Assembly: GCA_917880885.1 (NCBI GenBank)
Contig: OU862934.1
Coordinates: 33,836,734 to 33,900,733 of the forward strand
DNA length: 64,000 nucleotides
From: Limnephilus marmoratus
Taxonomy: Eukaryota; Arthropoda; Insecta; Trichoptera; Limnephilidae
Direction of reading: 5' to 3'
This document shows, piece by piece, positions 60,891 through 64,000 of this stretch. Made by a program: the position numbers and the translations under genes. Position 1 is the first letter of the stretch. Every line of letters begins with the position of its first letter. The notes beneath the pieces are model-generated. The model saw nothing but the letters and a program-made list of their open reading frames with translations. It had not been told where the DNA came from and did not search any database.

Positions 60891-61929
60891 GTGCTCTAAA
60901 AATAGCGTTGGAAACCGTTCCTCAGCTGAGAGAATGCAAACTTACCCTTTTTATTGAAAACACGTAGTTTTTACGAATCGTTCTTCTTATCAAATCGGCC
61001 TTTGTGTTACGTCTTACAACATGAAGTCTCTTCGAGATCCTGATTTACTCAAATTTTTACAATTTTTTTAACCCCAAAAATGACTTAACCCAAAAAAAAA
61101 ACATATTCCAAAACAACTTCATTCAAAAATACCTACCATAAAAAAATAGAAATGAAAAATAAAACTCTCCACAATTCCACGACGATCAATTCAAAAATTT
61201 GCCCAATCATTCTACCTTCCTCATTTGAATAAAAAGTCTTGGGTTCGATTCCCATTGGTGGAAAGAAGGCGTTGTACAACAATAATAAAAAAAGAGGTTG
61301 CGTTCGATTTTTGAATATGAATTATAGTTATTTGTATTTGGAACTGCGCTGACGAATCAACATGCCCATTGTTTGCAGTTACGTCATAATTCCCTGGGGA
61401 TATGGTGACCACACTACAGGCTTGTATTCAATAAAAAATATTACTAAATATTATTCCATCTAACCAGCACACTGCTAATAAGAACATAAGCACATTTCTC
61501 AAACTATTTTTAGATTTTTGTATTCATACAAAAAAGAAAAATCTTTCTGGTAAATTTATTACATTTATGTAATATTTTATGAAATTATATATTTCTTGTT
61601 ATTAGACGTCGGACTCTCGATTGGGGCGCAAGACCGCACTAGGAATTTATTTTCGCAATCAATTCCAACCAGTATATTTTTTTCGCGCATTTCTATAGGA
61701 AGGTCAAATGCAACTGACCTAATTTTAATAAGTGGAGGGTGAGTGCACACACATAGGCTTACGCAGTCAGTTTATGCTTCTACAATTGAAGGTCGCGGTT
61801 TCACAATAATAACAGTTTTGTACACCGAATTACCGGTAATAATTAACAGTAATATTTTTTTGACCCACCAAATGATTTGGGTTGTACACCCTGCTCTACA
61901 AAAAGCCAGAAATGGTAATTTGTGTGATC
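60891..61929. other. Unassigned AT-rich sequence
   Basis: No recognised gene or repeat. Small open frames are unsupported. Confidence 0.3.
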
Positions 61930-62170
61930 AACAAGCGATTATCGGTTGACTTTAGACTTGACGGTTACGCCAAAACTAAACGCCGAAAACTAAATTAATT
62001 TAACTAATAATTAATATACTAAAATACCAGCCACAGCAACACAGAATCACTTCTGCATACTTAAACACACACTTTATCACAATCTACACATCTGCCCTAA
62101 TGATGGACACTTTGACGCTATCAGAAACTTTGGCTAAAGAAGGAGAAGAGCAACGCGGCCTAAAAACCCA
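61930..62170 (+). pseudogene. Penelope 3' end with hammerhead-like motif
   Basis: Decayed end of the coding block (GGTTACGCCAAAACTAAACGC matches the block at 6,090), then CTACACATCTGCCC, the motif, and GGCTAAAGAAGGAG. Confidence 0.68.
62097..62127 (+). ncRNA. Hammerhead-like motif, degenerate
   Basis: CTAATGA in place of CTGATGA, GGACA stem with a damaged partner, GAAA. Unlikely to be active. Confidence 0.4.
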
Positions 62171-62552
62171 AAAATTAATCATGATTCAATTCAACTCAAT
62201 TTATTCATTTTAAAATTTAACATTACAAAATTAACATTTCAAAGAGAGAAAATATTTAAGATTAGATTAGCATATTTAAACAAACAGCAACAAAGCTTGC
62301 CGTCTAAATTGTGCTTCACTGATGGTAAACAAAATAACTTATAATACCTTCCTTAAATTAACAAAATAGAAACATTTATATATATTGAGACAATGTTTTG
62401 TACCCCTGCCTAAGTTTGTATAAATACGTAGCATAAGAATTTCAACTACCAGTCTGAAAATGTTCGTAGTAGGATGAAACCGGTCCTGGTGAAAATAAAT
62501 AAGTAGAAGAAAGTGCAAAAGTGTTTTAATTTCAATTCTAATCCGGAAGTGA
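62171..62552. other. Unassigned
   Basis: The last 110 bases (GATGAAACCGGTCCTGGTGA, AAATAAATAAGTAGAAG) have the look of another Penelope-like end, but the motif is too degenerate to claim. Confidence 0.3.
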
Positions 62553-63335
62553 TTCTATTTAAAAGTAAACTCCCTTACATTAAATTTTAATAAAACTAAA
62601 TATCTAACTTTCTCCAAAAACAAAAGAGGACAAACAATGAATGAGCATACCCTCAAATTGCATGAACGTCAAAATAATTTTCCACAATGTTCCTGCCCGT
62701 CTTTAACCCAAACAAAAAGTATTCAATATCTTGGGATTGAAATTGATGAAAAACTACAGTGGAATTCACACATTGATCTTACCTCAAAAAAGTTAACAAA
62801 ACTCATCTACTTCTTCAAAAAATTAAGAAACATCTTGTCGATGAGGGATTTCAAGAGAGTATATTATGCTTTATGCCACTCTCGATTAGAATATGGAGTA
62901 ATAGGATGGGGCTCAGCAGCATCTAATCACTTAAAACAACTTAAGATAACTCAGAATTGCATCATAAAGACCATACTAAAGGTCCCCATCAGGACATCAA
63001 CAACAGAAATTTTAAAACAGTTTGATGTTCCAAGCATACAGAAAATCTATGCCAAAAACATTCTAGTATATCACCACAAAAATGATTCAGAGGCAGACAC
63101 CTCACATGCTCATAAAACCAGAGCCAAACAAACAGACATGCTATTAAATATACCAAAGTGTAACTCTTCATTTGGTCAAAGAAGTTCTGAATTTTTAGCA
63201 GTAAAGTTATATAACAAACTCCCACTTAGTATCAAACAAATTAAAACAAAAAATAGCTACATTAATGACATTAAATGTTGGCTGAAGGAACTACCGGAAA
63301 ATGAACTTATTGGTATACTTAAAACATCTTCATAG
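62553..63335 (+). pseudogene. LINE reverse transcriptase, C-terminal 260 residues
   Basis: The frame is open from about 62,553 upstream of the first ATG (62,637), so the ATG is not a real start. Blocks: NFNKTKYLTF, IQYLGIEIDEKLQWNSHID, VYYALCHSRLEYGVIGWGSA, KRKxKxKAV-like ITQNCIIKTILKVP, and LAVKLYNKLPLSIKQIK. This is the palm-to-C-terminal end of a Jockey/CR1-group LINE. It is 5'-truncated but its frame is intact to the natural stop, which suggests a fairly young copy. Confidence 0.82.
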
Positions 63336-63894
63336 AAGTTTCTGGAATACCTTATCCAAACAATGAAGTTAAACCATAGAAGTTGCTGAAAAACTTATCC
63401 AAAGCATAGTCCCCCTCAGCACAGGATCTCCTAGTGAGGAGGACTACGAATATATTTTCTTTTTTTTGTATACATCTAACTAACATTGTTTCATATAAAA
63501 ATGTAAAAAATATTATATATATAGTTACTAAATAAATTTAACGAGACACCTCTCCCGACTGGCATGACTGTTGAAATAAAACATATATTCAAGACAGCTT
63601 CATGGTCACCCTATACTTTCTCAATACAGTATTGTACTGGGTACGGGTAGCCCAGCGGGAAACGACCTGTGGACCCCTCGTTAGCCTCTCCCACACACAA
63701 TACGGTGGCGCGATACATATCTCAGCCGCACTGCGCAGTGTACGGCTACAGACTACAGACAGCATGCGGCCAGCACAGGAAGGTTTTGCTGGTCATGGAC
63801 AGAGCCGGCACAAGACTTTAAAACGGCTCCCCAGAACACTAGATATTTAATTACTTGATTTTTCACCCCCAAATGGGCTTTTCAAGATTATTTA
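63336..63894 (+). other. LINE 3' untranslated region and unassigned sequence
   Basis: Short duplicates of CCATAGAAGTT and ACTTATCCAAA(G/C)(A/C) follow the stop (63,330-63,400). The end of the LINE may be near 63,540 (AATAAATTTAA). The rest, including an 82-codon frame, is unassigned. Confidence 0.4.
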
Positions 63895-64000
63895 TTTCAC
63901 TGAAGAAGAAGATAGCAATAATACTCTAAACGAAAATATGAAAGAGAACAAGACACAGAAAAACAGAAAAAACAATGGTTGCAACCAATAAAAAGCGTAG
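63895..64000 (-). repeat. tRNA-like repeat T2, cut by the window end
   Basis: GAAGAAGAAGATAGCAATAA and GAGAACAAGACACAG match the T2 arm, leading into the antisense tRNA-like end (AATGGTTGCAACC). The rest lies outside the window. Confidence 0.65.

Overview
The window is AT-rich arthropod (probably insect) nuclear DNA from a repeat-dominated intergenic region. I found no convincing host gene. The only long open reading frame is the 1,693-codon gag-pol of a BEL/Pao LTR retrotransposon. Everything else I can identify is a mobile-element copy or remnant: non-LTR retrotransposons (several RTE-like, others Jockey/CR1-like), Penelope-like elements, hAT and Tc1-type non-autonomous DNA elements, Helitron-like elements with 5' TC and 3' CTAG ends, and two very abundant SINE families, here called SINE-A and SINE-B. 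The insect assignment rests on the element mix, the (CCTAA)n tracts and the eukaryotic tRNA-derived SINEs. I cannot name the species.

Layout. 1-3.4 kb: an inverted-repeat element with an internal 18-bp minisatellite, a SINE-A copy and a hAT MITE. 3.5-5.4 kb: an RTE-like reverse-transcriptase pseudogene split by a second hAT MITE. 5.8-7.6 kb: head-to-head Penelope fragments, then a 414-bp tandem array carrying a tRNA-like sequence in every unit. 8.8-10.1 kb: one LINE inserted in another. 10.6-11.3 kb: two weak exon-like segments, the best place to look for host coding sequence. 11.5-27.4 kb: a patchwork of Helitron-like, Penelope, LINE and SINE copies. 27.9-30 kb: tRNA-bearing inverted repeats and a 1.2-kb foldback element with about 500-bp arms. 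30-40 kb: SINE clusters, a second tRNA-bearing inverted repeat, a complete non-autonomous Helitron-like element and RTE remnants. 40.7-47.6 kb: the BEL/Pao element, with apparently identical 402-bp LTRs, a 5-bp target duplication and an intact polyprotein, inserted in the reverse-transcriptase region of an older LINE. 48-50.1 kb: another LINE interrupted by a 1.25-kb hAT element that keeps part of a transposase. 50-54.8 kb: LINE 3' ends and SINE clusters. 55.1-59.0 kb: an imperfect palindrome of about 4 kb with minisatellites and mirror-image SINE copies. 59-64 kb: more SINE, LINE and Penelope pieces.

How the parts relate. SINE-B ends in a nested hairpin plus poly(A), and the same tail ends at least two LINE 3' copies here, which suggests that LINE mobilises SINE-B. 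The Penelope fragments carry hammerhead-ribozyme-like cores (CTGATGA, stem II, GAAA), two of them intact. Three unrelated tRNA-like families each occur in head-to-head, inverted-repeat arrangements, which is the least explained recurrent structure in the window. Five insertions have target duplications at base resolution (BEL in LINE, two hATs in LINEs, one free hAT MITE, one TA-flanked MITE in a Penelope fragment), so relative ages can be read off directly.
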